DNA of 33,829 nucleotides from NCBI GenBank assembly GCA_905197905.1, contig CAJKAP010000017.1, positions 1 to 33,829 of the forward strand. Reading direction: 5' to 3'. The notes beneath the pieces are model-generated. The model had not been told where the DNA came from. It was given only the letters and a program-made list of their open reading frames with translations, and did not search any database. Below are positions 24,544 to 32,758 of the stretch, in pieces (the first letter of the stretch is position 1; every line of letters begins with the position of its first letter). Position numbers and translations under genes: made by a program. Source of the stretch: an uncultured Sutterella sp. (GTDB taxonomy: Bacteria; Pseudomonadota; Gammaproteobacteria; Burkholderiales; Burkholderiaceae_F).

Positions 24544-24918
24544 GTGTCTGAGTCTTTGTACGAACGTATTGGGGGAGAAGTGGGACTCAAAAAGCTTGTG
24601 AAAGCTTATATCACCACCCTTGATACTCGCCCCGAGGCCAAGCACCTAAGATCGCTCTATCCTGCAAGTTTGGACCACTACGAGCAGCGCATGATTGAAT
24701 TTCTTTCAGGCTGGTTAGGTGGACCGGCGCTTTACTTAGAACGTCATGGTATGCCCATGTTGCGTGAGAAGCATCGAACACTACTGATCACCGAGCAAAC
24801 TCGGGATGAGTGGATGTACTGCATGCGTGTCGCACTATTGGACGCCGTTCACGATGAGTCACTGCGTCTTACTTTGGAAGGTGCCTTCTGGCGTATGGCC
24901 GATAGCCTACACCATTGA
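24544..24918 (+). CDS. Group II truncated hemoglobin (trHbO type)
   Basis: A 124-aa 2-over-2 globin. The family pattern YERIGGEVGLKKLV, YP..L.....F.SGWLGGP, G.P.LREKH and RDEWMYCM is clear. The proximal haem ligand is H77 (REKHR) and the group II marker Trp G8 is W90. The distal-side Tyr is Y22. Such proteins bind O2 or NO and can reduce peroxide or NO in other species. The GTG at 24544 has AAGG upstream. It lies 12 nt after ybgE, so it is very probably part of the cyd transcript and may protect or feed the oxidase. Confidence 0.88.
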   Translation: MSESLYERIGGEVGLKKLVKAYITTLDTRPEAKHLRSLYPASLDHYEQRMIEFLSGWLGGPALYLERHGMPMLREKHRTLLITEQTRDEWMYCMRVALLDAVHDESLRLTLEGAFWRMADSLHH

Positions 24919-24941
24919 TGTTTGACCTTGACAAAATAAAT

Positions 24942-24978
24942 TGCCCTCTAGTTTTGAGTTACTTCCTACTAGAGGGCA
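24942..24978. terminator. Bidirectional terminator between the hemoglobin gene and yaeQ
   Basis: TGCCCTCTAGT (24942-24952) and ACTAGAGGGCA (24968-24978) form a perfect 11-bp stem with a 15-nt loop; TTTCTTATTCTT follows on plus and AATTTATTTT on minus. Confidence 0.85.
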
Positions 24979-24982
24979 TTTC

Positions 24983-25558
24983 TTATTCTTCGCCTATTGT
25001 CAACGTATACTGCTGACGCCCTTCTTGAAGTAGAGTAAATTCCACCTCAACCGACCGTTTATCATCGCTAATCCAAGTCACGCCATCCTGAATTGTGACA
25101 GCGAGCTTCATGTTTTTATTCGCTATAGCTGTCAGTGGAGCAATATATTTATCTTTAATCGCAATCACGGTGAGCTTATCGAGTTTGCCAAAGTCCCCCA
25201 TAAAGCGCTCCCACCATGGCACATATCGAGCTTCATCATAAGTCAAGATAACCACTTTTTCACTGCGCCCCACAGCCTTACGGACTTGTTTTACTTCAGG
25301 CCAGCCCACATCGATCCAGTCAACGATAGCACCTGTATCATCAATCTGCCAAAGAGCAGGCTCCCCTTCCGTGGAAAGCCCTCGACCGAACTCTGTGCGT
25401 TCATCAGCGTGGCGACAAAATGCGAGCACACGCAGCATCAGCCGCTCTTCTGTTTCTGATGGGTGACGTGCCACCGTAAGCACATGCTTCCCATAGTAAG
25501 AGCGATCTAAATCAGAAATATCTACCGTGACCTTGTACACGGATGCACCTAAAGCCAT
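24983..25558 (-). CDS. yaeQ: YaeQ family protein
   Basis: A 191-aa protein that matches E. coli YaeQ along its length: MALGASVYKVTVDISDLDR at the start, ARHPSETEERLMLR, FGRGLSTEGEPALW, and VTIQDGVTWISDDKRSVEVE near the end. YaeQ has a compact PD-(D/E)XK-like fold and was proposed to bear on RfaH-related transcription, but its role is not settled. The Shine-Dalgarno is weak (AAGG some 12 nt upstream). It follows the DUF4870-like gene by 17 nt, probably in one transcript. Confidence 0.9.
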   Translation of the reverse strand: MALGASVYKVTVDISDLDRSYYGKHVLTVARHPSETEERLMLRVLAFCRHADERTEFGRGLSTEGEPALWQIDDTGAIVDWIDVGWPEVKQVRKAVGRSEKVVILTYDEARYVPWWERFMGDFGKLDKLTVIAIKDKYIAPLTAIANKNMKLAVTIQDGVTWISDDKRSVEVEFTLLQEGRQQYTLTIGEE

Positions 25559-25575
25559 TTTTTCTCGAAACCTTT

Positions 25576-25986
25576 TTAGAGCTCTAACGGAACCCGATTA
25601 TTCAATTTCATCCAACCATAAATGATGCGGTATGCCACCCAGATCCCGAGGATAAAGAAACCAACCCAATAAATCACAAGACCGATACCCAAGAAAAGCA
25701 AAATCCCACCAATCAAAAGAACGAGCACGACAAAGAGGAAGGCGAACCAGAAGGTACGAATTTGCCATGCAAAGTGGGAGTACACATAGGTTCCCTGAGC
25801 GTCAGAACGGAAGATGTAATTCAGGATGACGGCAATAATCGATGGCCAAGAAAAAATGAAGGCTCCAACTACTGTCGCTCCTGTAAAAACCCCTAACAGA
25901 ATCGAGCACAAATGCAGTGCATAAACCGCGTGCGCAACGAAAAGAGTCCCGCTAGAGGGGCTATATAATTGAGGTTGATTCGACAT
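25576..25986 (-). CDS. DUF4870-like (Tic20-type) membrane protein
   Basis: A 136-aa protein with about three or four helices. The segment RSDAQGTYVYSHFAWQIRTFWF is the family signature, a charged strip followed by a His/Trp-rich amphipathic part, preceding two strongly hydrophobic stretches (residues about 75-110). DUF4870 proteins are small inner-membrane proteins of unknown function. The ATG at 25986 is supported by GAGGAAAG upstream; the longer frame to 26259 overlaps the divergent gene and is not credible. Start sites of the divergent pair are about 40 bp apart. Confidence 0.78.
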   Translation of the reverse strand: MSNQPQLYSPSSGTLFVAHAVYALHLCSILLGVFTGATVVGAFIFSWPSIIAVILNYIFRSDAQGTYVYSHFAWQIRTFWFAFLFVVLVLLIGGILLFLGIGLVIYWVGFFILGIWVAYRIIYGWMKLNNRVPLEL

Positions 25987-26026
25987 AATCCGCTTTCCTC
26001 GTCTGTAAAGTTTGTTGGAGAAACGC

Positions 26027-26608
26027 TTGATAGATTTTATTTCCACATGGTGGGCCTTATGCCTCCTACTTATCGCCTTTCTCGATAAAGAGGCCGCATT
26101 ACTCACGAGCATTGTACTCGCAACAAGCGCCATGACTGGTTGGTTGGAAGCAAGTTGTGTTGCTAGTTTAGGGGCACTTGCTTTTGAATGGTTCTTTATT
26201 TGGCGAGGAAAACAAAATTTATTAGTAAATTCGTCAAGTATCTGTCCAAATAGTTCCAACCCTTATACAATAACTACACTGGGATCTAAACTGCGAGACC
26301 ATATAAAAACGTGGCTCCTATTGCAAGTCCCCGTGGATTATCCTAGCCGACAGTTCCGCCACCTCGGAGCTATTTTAAAGCCTGAGCCGGTTCATGTCAT
26401 TGTATCGATTTGCATCGTTTTCCTCTGGTTTGCTATTTGGGTGGGTGGTTTAAGTACAGCGCTCAGTTGGATAGTGACGCAAAACAATTGGCTCATTCCC
26501 ATGCGTATGAACTTACTTGGCTATTGCTTTTTGGCCATAATTAGTGGAACTGTCCTCAGAATGCTGGTCGTTCGGTGCCGCATTCGCTGGAAGAGCTGTC
26601 GCGAATAA
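26027..26608 (+). CDS. Membrane protein of unknown family ahead of the two-component genes
   Basis: I do not recognise this 193-aa protein. It has four to five hydrophobic segments (about 3-20, 24-60, 125-150, 165-188) separated by a polar loop of about 60 residues (75-120), and a basic C-terminus (RCRIRWKSCRE). The TTG at 26027 is chosen because GGAG lies 6 nt before it; an earlier TTG at 26012 has no such site. The gene lies 44 nt before the response regulator on the same strand, so it may be a co-expressed sensor accessory, but that is guesswork. Base composition is slightly more AT-rich than the neighbours. Confidence 0.6.
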   Translation: MIDFISTWWALCLLLIAFLDKEAALLTSIVLATSAMTGWLEASCVASLGALAFEWFFIWRGKQNLLVNSSSICPNSSNPYTITTLGSKLRDHIKTWLLLQVPVDYPSRQFRHLGAILKPEPVHVIVSICIVFLWFAIWVGGLSTALSWIVTQNNWLIPMRMNLLGYCFLAIISGTVLRMLVVRCRIRWKSCRE

Positions 26609-26652
26609 GTCAGCTCTTTCGGACAACAACAATTCATCTGGAGTATTGCCTT

Positions 26653-27312
26653 ATGATGAGAATCTTAGTCGTAGAAGACGATGAAATGATCGGCGATGGG
26701 GTTGTGCACTTCCTTGAACTCGAAGGTTATGCCGTTGATTGGGTTACCGATGGCAACTCGGCCTTACTTGCTTTGAAGACCACACCTTTTAATTTGGTCG
26801 TTTTAGACCTTGGGCTTCCTGGCAAAGACGGAATTCAGGTTCTTAAAGAAATGCGTGCTGAGCACATTTCTACCCCCGTGCTCGTCACGACTGCCCGAGA
26901 TACCGTTGATGATCGTATCAAAGGACTCGATAGTGGTGCCGATGACTACCTCATCAAACCTTATGACTTAGATGAATTGGTCGCTCGTGTCCGCGCCTTG
27001 GGTCGTCGTTCCGCAGGTCGCTCCGACCCTGTAATTGAACGCGGCGCCTTACGTATTGCTCCAGCTACCCGCGAAGTCACTTATAACGGGGAATCCGTAC
27101 TCCTTTCTTCCAAAGAATATGCTCTGCTCGTTGCACTTGCTGAACGAGAAGGCGTGGTGTGGAGTCGCTCTCAACTCGAAGACCGTCTCTACAACTGGGA
27201 CGCTTCCGTGGGCTCTAATGCGATTGAAGTGCATATTCACCATTTGCGCAAAAAACTCTCTGAGTCGGCCATTAAAACCGTCCGCGGCGTAGGCTACGTT
27301 CTCGAAACCTAA
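26653..27312 (+). CDS. OmpR/PhoB-type response regulator (QseB-like)
   Basis: A two-domain regulator of 219 aa. The receiver domain (1-120) has the acidic pocket E8/D9/D10, the phospho-acceptor D52 in VVLDLGLPG, T79/T80 and K102 (LIKPYD). The C-terminal winged helix (about 130-218) ends with the usual VRGVGYVLE. ATG 26653 lies 9 nt after CTGGAG; the next codon is also ATG. It overlaps no gene and is followed 14 nt later by the cognate kinase. The order with a DegP-type protease downstream suggests an envelope-stress or membrane-signal pathway. Confidence 0.92.
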   Translation: MMRILVVEDDEMIGDGVVHFLELEGYAVDWVTDGNSALLALKTTPFNLVVLDLGLPGKDGIQVLKEMRAEHISTPVLVTTARDTVDDRIKGLDSGADDYLIKPYDLDELVARVRALGRRSAGRSDPVIERGALRIAPATREVTYNGESVLLSSKEYALLVALAEREGVVWSRSQLEDRLYNWDASVGSNAIEVHIHHLRKKLSESAIKTVRGVGYVLET

Positions 27313-27326
27313 GACCAGAGGATTTC

Positions 27327-28670
27327 ATGCGTTCTATTCGCAAAAAGGTCCTGTTTACCCTCATTGGAGCCCTGCTAATTGCGGGCTTCATGACGGTAGC
27401 TGCGACCTTTTTCTCTGCTCAGGCAGAGTTTACTCAGTTCCTAGACACCCACCTCAAAGACACGGCCGAATCGCTTAAAGAATCGGTAACTACAGTTGTC
27501 AAAGGTGGTCCTATCCACCGCGACCATTTGACCATTATCGGTGATGCTCAGTCCTATCACATCATTGTGCAGGTCTACGACTCGACCTCTAACACTGTCT
27601 GGGTACGCGAAGGGAGTCAACATCTGCCAGTGCCAGATAGTCCTGGCTTTTCCACTGATAACTTAGACGGAACCACCTGGCGTTCTTATACAGTAGCCGC
27701 GGGGCCTCTTATCATCACTGTTGGTCAGGATATCGCCGTTCGTACGCAGCTCGCAGTCGCTTCGGCTTTCCGCATTTTGCAACCTCTCTGCTTCTTGCTC
27801 CCTTTCATTTGTATTGCTGTTTGGGTTGTGGTTGGCGATGGGCTCACCCCACTCGAAAAAACCGCCCGTTCTGTAGCGCGTCGTTCACCAACATCCTTGG
27901 AACCGATTTCAACAAAAGGACTTCCACTTGAATTAGCAGGACTCGTGAAAGCTATTAATGATTTGCTCGAACGCCTTAAAGAAAGTCTTTCTGCTCAACA
28001 GCGCTTTGCCTCTGACGCAGCACATGAATTGCGTACACCTCTCACGGGGATCAAACTCCAAGTGCAGCTCGCACAACGCGCCAAGACGCCCGAAGACCAA
28101 GCTAAGTATTTTGCTCGCGTAAATGAAGGCATTAACCGCGCCACACGCTTAGTTCAACAACTCTTGATTTTGGCTCGTCTTGATCCAGAGTCAAGCGCAA
28201 AGTCCATTACGACGATTCGACTCGATACCATGGCACAAAGCATTGCGGAAGACATGACACCTATCGCAGAACAAAAAAATATTTCGGTTTCTGCCGTAGC
28301 TGAACCTTGTGCGACCGATGGTATGGAGGATGCGATCCGTTTGATGGTGACCAACCTCACGGATAACGCTATCCGCTATACTCCTGAAGGTGGCCGTATT
28401 GAAATCCATACTTATGCGAACGAGAAGTCTGAAGCCATTATCGATATTGCGGACAATGGTCCTGGCATTGCCGAAGAAGAGCGCCAACGTGTCTTTGACC
28501 GCTTCTACCGAGCACTTGGTACAAAGACTTCAGGTACGGGACTGGGACTCGCTATCGTCAAGCGCATCGTAGATATTCACCACGGCACTATCGCCATCAC
28601 GGATGGGTTGGACGGTCGCGGGACAACGTTCCGGATCACATTACCTAAACTTGGAGTCGCATCCGCATAA
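27327..28670 (+). CDS. Sensor histidine kinase (QseC-like)
   Basis: A membrane kinase of 447 aa. Helix 1 is at about 8-30, a periplasmic sensor domain spans about 31-145, and helix 2 lies at about 148-170. A HAMP-like linker follows, then the HisKA domain with H233 in DAAHELRTPL and an HATPase domain with N347 (TDNAIRYTP), DNGPG (376-380) and SGTGLGLA (402-409). All catalytic boxes are complete. The ATG has AGAGGATT upstream. It phosphorylates the adjacent regulator by analogy to QseBC/PmrAB families; the signal is unknown. Confidence 0.92.
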   Translation: MRSIRKKVLFTLIGALLIAGFMTVAATFFSAQAEFTQFLDTHLKDTAESLKESVTTVVKGGPIHRDHLTIIGDAQSYHIIVQVYDSTSNTVWVREGSQHLPVPDSPGFSTDNLDGTTWRSYTVAAGPLIITVGQDIAVRTQLAVASAFRILQPLCFLLPFICIAVWVVVGDGLTPLEKTARSVARRSPTSLEPISTKGLPLELAGLVKAINDLLERLKESLSAQQRFASDAAHELRTPLTGIKLQVQLAQRAKTPEDQAKYFARVNEGINRATRLVQQLLILARLDPESSAKSITTIRLDTMAQSIAEDMTPIAEQKNISVSAVAEPCATDGMEDAIRLMVTNLTDNAIRYTPEGGRIEIHTYANEKSEAIIDIADNGPGIAEEERQRVFDRFYRALGTKTSGTGLGLAIVKRIVDIHHGTIAITDGLDGRGTTFRITLPKLGVASA

Positions 28671-28894
28671 TCAGTACAGACATTGCTAGACGTGAGGGGA
28701 GAGAAAGACCACAAGTCCAGCAATTAGATCACTAAAACACGGTAGGGTAACCTATTTTGTTACAAACTTAACCTTATTAAGCCAAGGGTTACTTCCCTGT
28801 TTTACCTATATCTTTCGAGATGTACTAGAGTTAAAGGCAACCCAAACTCTAGTGTAACTAGCTCAGTGAATTTTTCCCTAGGTGGAGTTCAATA
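28671..28894. promoter_or_regulatory. degP upstream region with three dyads
   Basis: Three inverted repeats lie in this 224-bp gap: GTAAC-N7-GTTAC (28747-28763), CTTAA-N5-TTAAG (28767-28781) and ACTAGAGTT-N12-AACTCTAGT (28824-28853, 9-bp perfect arms). The first two are of a size that OmpR-type regulators bind; the last could be a leader hairpin. No certain sigmaE or sigma70 promoter can be assigned. Confidence 0.4.
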
Positions 28895-30355
28895 ATGTTG
28901 TCTAAATCTGCTGTTCGCTCTTCGCTGACCTTGGCTGTTTTAGCCGTCCTTGGTGCCTCTACAATCAGTACTGCACCGTATCAATCGAACTTTTTTGTCA
29001 GCTCTGCCAAAGCGGCCGAAGCCCCTACTCAGGGACAGTTGCCCGACTTTGTGAGCCTCGTTGAACAAAACGGCCCTGCTGTGGTCAATATTCAAACCGT
29101 TCGTAAAGCTCGCAAAGTTCAAGGACACGGTATGCCTCCGGGACTAGATGAACGTGGCGCGGAAATTTTCCGTCACTTCGGTATCCCTTTTGATTTTGGT
29201 GGTTTCGGTGGTCCACAAACCATTCCTGAACAGCGTGGTACGGGCTCAGGGTTCATCATTTCGTCTGATGGCATCATTATGACAAACGCCCATGTGGTTG
29301 AAGATTCTGATGAACTTATTGTGCGCTTGACTGATAAGCGTGAATTCTCTGGCAAGGTGTTGGGTTCTGATAAGAAGACCGACATTGCCATCGTGAAGAT
29401 TGATGCAAAGGATCTCCCTGTTCTGCGTATTGGCGACTCCAACCAGTTAAAGGTTGGCGAATGGGTTGCTGCCATTGGTAGCCCTTTTGGTTTGGATAAC
29501 ACCGTCACAGCAGGCATTGTTTCCGCTCTTTCGCGCGATTTGCCTAGCGACCAGTACGTCCCCTTCATCCAGACGGACGTTGCGGTGAATCCTGGTAACT
29601 CTGGTGGTCCGCTCTTTAACATGAAGGGCGAAGTGGTGGGGATTAACTCCCAAATTTTCTCCACCTCTGGTGGTTTTATGGGGCTATCCTTTGCTATTCC
29701 TATTGATCTCGCCATGCAGATCAAAGATCAACTTATCAAGGATGGCAAAGTCACGCGTGGTTATATTGGTGTCTACATTCAGGAAATGAACCAGGACCTT
29801 GCCAAGAGCTTTGGTCTTGATAAGCCTGAAGGCGCTCTTGTGACTAAAGTTGAAAAAGGTAGTCCTGCTGACAAAGCAGGTCTGAAGTCTGGCGACATCA
29901 TTGTGGCTGTAAACGGTAAGCCTGTTAACTCCTCGATTGTCCTCCCCCGAATTGTGAGTGTCCTCGCTCCTGGTAAGAAAGTTCAGATGACGATTATTCG
30001 TGATCAGAAAAAGCAAGATGTGGATGTCACGATCGGTGTGAACAAGGATAGCCAAGCTAAGGCTACTAGTCCCGAAAACGAAGTGAAATTAGGCGTGACC
30101 GCTCGTGCTTTGTCCTCTGAAGAGGCAGATAAGTTTGAAACGAACGGCCTGTTAGTGACGAAGGTTGAGGGTCTCGCGGCTTCCGCTGGTATCCGTCCAG
30201 GCGACATCTTGGTGTCGGCCAATGGTAAGAACCTTAAGGATGTTGACGACCTGAAGGCTGAACTCAAAGGTTCTAAGGTTCTCCTCCTTGTTCAACGCGA
30301 CGGCGGTCGCATCTTCTTGTCGGTGAAATTCCCGAAAGAAGATGCCAAGAAATAA
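28895..30355 (+). CDS. degP: Periplasmic serine endoprotease DegP/MucD type
   Basis: A trypsin-fold protease and chaperone of 486 aa. The Sec signal peptide ends near SSAKA (residues 36-40). The catalytic triad is H133 (TNAHVV), D163 (KTDIAI) and S236 (GNSGGPL). Two PDZ domains follow, about 285-375 and 390-480. The LA loop (about 70-112) is short and glycine/proline-rich, closer to MucD/DegQ than E. coli DegP, so the DegP/DegQ choice is open. GGTGGAG lies upstream of the ATG. Placement after the kinase gene suggests it is regulated with, or by, the two-component pair. A strong terminator follows. Confidence 0.94.
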   Translation: MLSKSAVRSSLTLAVLAVLGASTISTAPYQSNFFVSSAKAAEAPTQGQLPDFVSLVEQNGPAVVNIQTVRKARKVQGHGMPPGLDERGAEIFRHFGIPFDFGGFGGPQTIPEQRGTGSGFIISSDGIIMTNAHVVEDSDELIVRLTDKREFSGKVLGSDKKTDIAIVKIDAKDLPVLRIGDSNQLKVGEWVAAIGSPFGLDNTVTAGIVSALSRDLPSDQYVPFIQTDVAVNPGNSGGPLFNMKGEVVGINSQIFSTSGGFMGLSFAIPIDLAMQIKDQLIKDGKVTRGYIGVYIQEMNQDLAKSFGLDKPEGALVTKVEKGSPADKAGLKSGDIIVAVNGKPVNSSIVLPRIVSVLAPGKKVQMTIIRDQKKQDVDVTIGVNKDSQAKATSPENEVKLGVTARALSSEEADKFETNGLLVTKVEGLAASAGIRPGDILVSANGKNLKDVDDLKAELKGSKVLLLVQRDGGRIFLSVKFPKEDAKK

Positions 30356-30375
30356 TCACTAATTAGTCGCAACGC

Positions 30376-30414
30376 AGCGCTATCACAGCAATTGTGGTAG
30401 CGCTTCCTCTTTTT
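30376..30414 (+). terminator. Intrinsic terminator after degP
   Basis: AGCGCTATCACA (30376-30387) pairs with TGTGGTAGCGCT (30393-30404), 12 bp with one G-U, loop GCAAT, followed by TCCTCTTTTT. Confidence 0.85.
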
Positions 30415-30420
30415 AAAAAG

Positions 30421-30459
30421 AAAAAGGGCACTACTCTCGAATGGGAAAAAATAGTGCCC
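30421..30459 (-). terminator. Minus-strand terminator about 170 nt beyond the porin gene
   Basis: On the minus strand GGGCACTA (30459-30452) pairs with TAGTGCCC (30433-30426), 8 bp, loop of 18 nt, followed by TTTTTCTTTTT. It ends minus-strand transcription from the cytochrome/porin genes, or from a separate RNA, and lies back to back with the degP terminator. Confidence 0.75.
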
Positions 30460-30577
30460 AAGACTCTCTATACCCGTGTTACTCAATGTTTAGCATTAGA
30501 GTGTCGCTACAAGCAGAGCGTCTCTCAGAAGACCAGAAGAGACTTCTCTATGGAGTCGAACATATCCTGAGGAGCGA

Positions 30578-30605
30578 TCCCCAACGAGGACTGTTGCGTT
30601 GGGGA
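30578..30605 (-). repeat. 9-bp hairpin in the 3' untranslated region of the porin gene
   Basis: TCCCCAACG (30578-30586) and CGTTGGGGA (30597-30605) are perfect arms around a 10-nt loop, 23 nt after the porin stop codon. There is no U tract on either strand, so it is not a terminator by itself. A second imperfect stem (GTCTCT/AGAGAC) lies nearby at about 30521-30542. Confidence 0.55.
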
Positions 30606-30627
30606 GTCACTCACCATTGCTCTGCTA

Positions 30628-32742
30628 TCACTTCAGCAGGTACTTCGCACCGATGTAAACGGCGAAGAAGTTGTAGTTCGGGCTATTGATAATGTCAACA
30701 CCCGTATCACCAGCGTAGTAGTCGTTACCACTACGATGGAGATCATACGAACCGCCATGACCATAGGCCGTAGCCCCCATCAAAGACCACCGATCACTCA
30801 ACTTGTAATCGAGCTTAGCCGTTGCGTAGTGCGTACGGACATGGTTCTTGACCTTGTTAATCATGACATACTGATCGGTATCGTAGCCAAAGACGTAGCG
30901 GAAGGTTGCCTTCCATGGTTGGTTCACAGGATGTAACCCGAAACCCAAACCTAACGTATGCGAAGCGCTCTTATTGTCGGAGTCCCATACGACTGGAAGG
31001 TTCTGACCCGTAGCACGGACCGTCGTTATCCAGTTAGAGTGAGCGTTACTGGTCAATCGATCATAGTTATAGAACGCAAAGACGTTCCAATCTCGAGACG
31101 GCGTCCAATCTACGTCAATACCAAACATGAACCCCTTAGCGTCCGTCATCGCGTCTTCATAAGAAGCTATTAAACCACTCTTATGAGTGAGGTAGATAGG
31201 GTCTACAGCCTTGTAATCACGCTTGTAAATGCTACCCAGCAGGCTCACTGTCAGGGCATCTGCAGGCGTAGCAGTGAGACGGAAGTCTACCGAATGCTGG
31301 TTATAACCCAGCCAATTCCACTCATAGGCAGGACCAAAACCATTCAACCCTGTATCTAGATGCCAACCTTTGGTATTTCGGCCTTGATACGTGTAGCCCA
31401 CGCTACCCGTCACGAGATTCGACATACGCTTTCTGAGTTCCACACCTGCACCGTACGTGGTGAGAGAATCGATCAACGTATAGGTAGACCCTTCTGGGTA
31501 GTCTCCTAAATATTCACGTTTTTGGTATTTGCCATGGACCTTCACAGAATACCCACGGCCAAAGCTATAGATCGCATTACCGCGAAGCTTGTTTTCTTTG
31601 TAGCTACCGTCATACCAAATGTCTTCGACCCCTTTGGCATTCAAACCCGGTGTCACACTGTAATCCATCTTACGGAAGCTATAGTCTAACTTCACACTCA
31701 ATGCATCCAATGGACGAGATGTGAGGCCAATGGTAAATTCTGGCATTTTTACACTAGCATCAGCACCTGTCGCATAAAGCGATTGCGCAACCGTATTCTT
31801 GCCCGTCACTTCTCCATAACCTGTACTATCAAGCTCGTTTCAAGTGTAAGAAGCACGCATCCCAACTGTTGTACGGTCAGTCGGTTGATAAGTAGCATTC
31901 ATGCCAATGCGGTGTAATGTATTAGATGGATCCAAAGAACGAACCGTGTAAGTGGTCGCTCCGCCTTTCAAAAATGCACCGATGAATTCATCATTGTCAT
32001 TTTCAAATTTTGACAAGTAGTAGTCTGCGCTCACTGCCCAATTGCTACCTAAGTATTCCACCCCAGCCTTCGCTTGATGGTGGTTGTCACGAATAGCATA
32101 GGCTTGCTCGATCGGAACCCCGGCAGAGCGGTTCGACAATGAGAGGTCACCAGTACGGTGGTCTAACTGATAGCCTGCGGTTACCGTCATCTGCGGCAAC
32201 ACAAACAAACGACCATTCACAGCATAAACATCGCGTACCTGTTCCAAAGCCGTATCCTTGAAATACGGCGTCAAGTCCAAAGTCCCAGTTACTTCAACTG
32301 CAGTCGGATCAACTAAACCGACATCAGAAGAGACATGGCGGAAACGTTTAAAGCGAGCATCAACATCCCACTTGTTAGCCACACCGTATTCGGCGATGAC
32401 TTCAGGAGTCGGAGTACCAAGATCTGCGCCTTGAACAGACCAAGCAGCTAGCCCTTCACCACCTTTAAGGTTGACATCTACATCAGCCGCGGCTTTAGCT
32501 TGTTCATAGCCGTTCCATGCTTTTGCAGCGGTCGGGCCAGAGCCATTGATCGTCGTCAGCTGAGCACCGACAGCAATGTTGGACTGCTGATCGGCATCAG
32601 CCACAGCCTGCGCATCTTGAAGTGTCAAAGGAATTTCCGGGAAGGCAGACGCCTGCACCGCAAAGGTCATTCCCATCACTGCGGTTGCGGCAACAAGAGC
32701 GCAAGAGAGCGGGGTGCGTTGAACCATCAATTTCTTACTCAT
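30628..32742 (-). pseudogene. MtrB/PioB-family outer-membrane beta-barrel, interrupted by one in-frame TGA
   Basis: The frame from ATG 32742 (GAGGAGG upstream) encodes a signal peptide (to about VQASA), then strand-rich sequence typical of the 28-strand MtrB/PioB porins that hold a decaheme cytochrome across the outer membrane. At codon 301 a TGA (31842-31840, in SYT-stop-NELD) stops it. The same frame then continues uninterrupted for 403 codons to 30628, ending in the barrel-like C-terminus FFAVYIGAKYLLK. Total length would be about 704 residues, as in MtrB (about 697). A G-to-A change in a Trp codon would explain it. It follows the decaheme gene by 16 nt. Alternatives are readthrough or a sequencing error. 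Confidence 0.85.
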
Positions 32743-32758
32743 AATTCGGTCCTCCTCG

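Noticed and set aside
31831..31851. The in-frame TGA as a selenocysteine codon
   Set aside because: No bacterial SECIS-like hairpin is visible in the 40 nt after the TGA, and a beta-barrel strand is not a site where selenocysteine is known.
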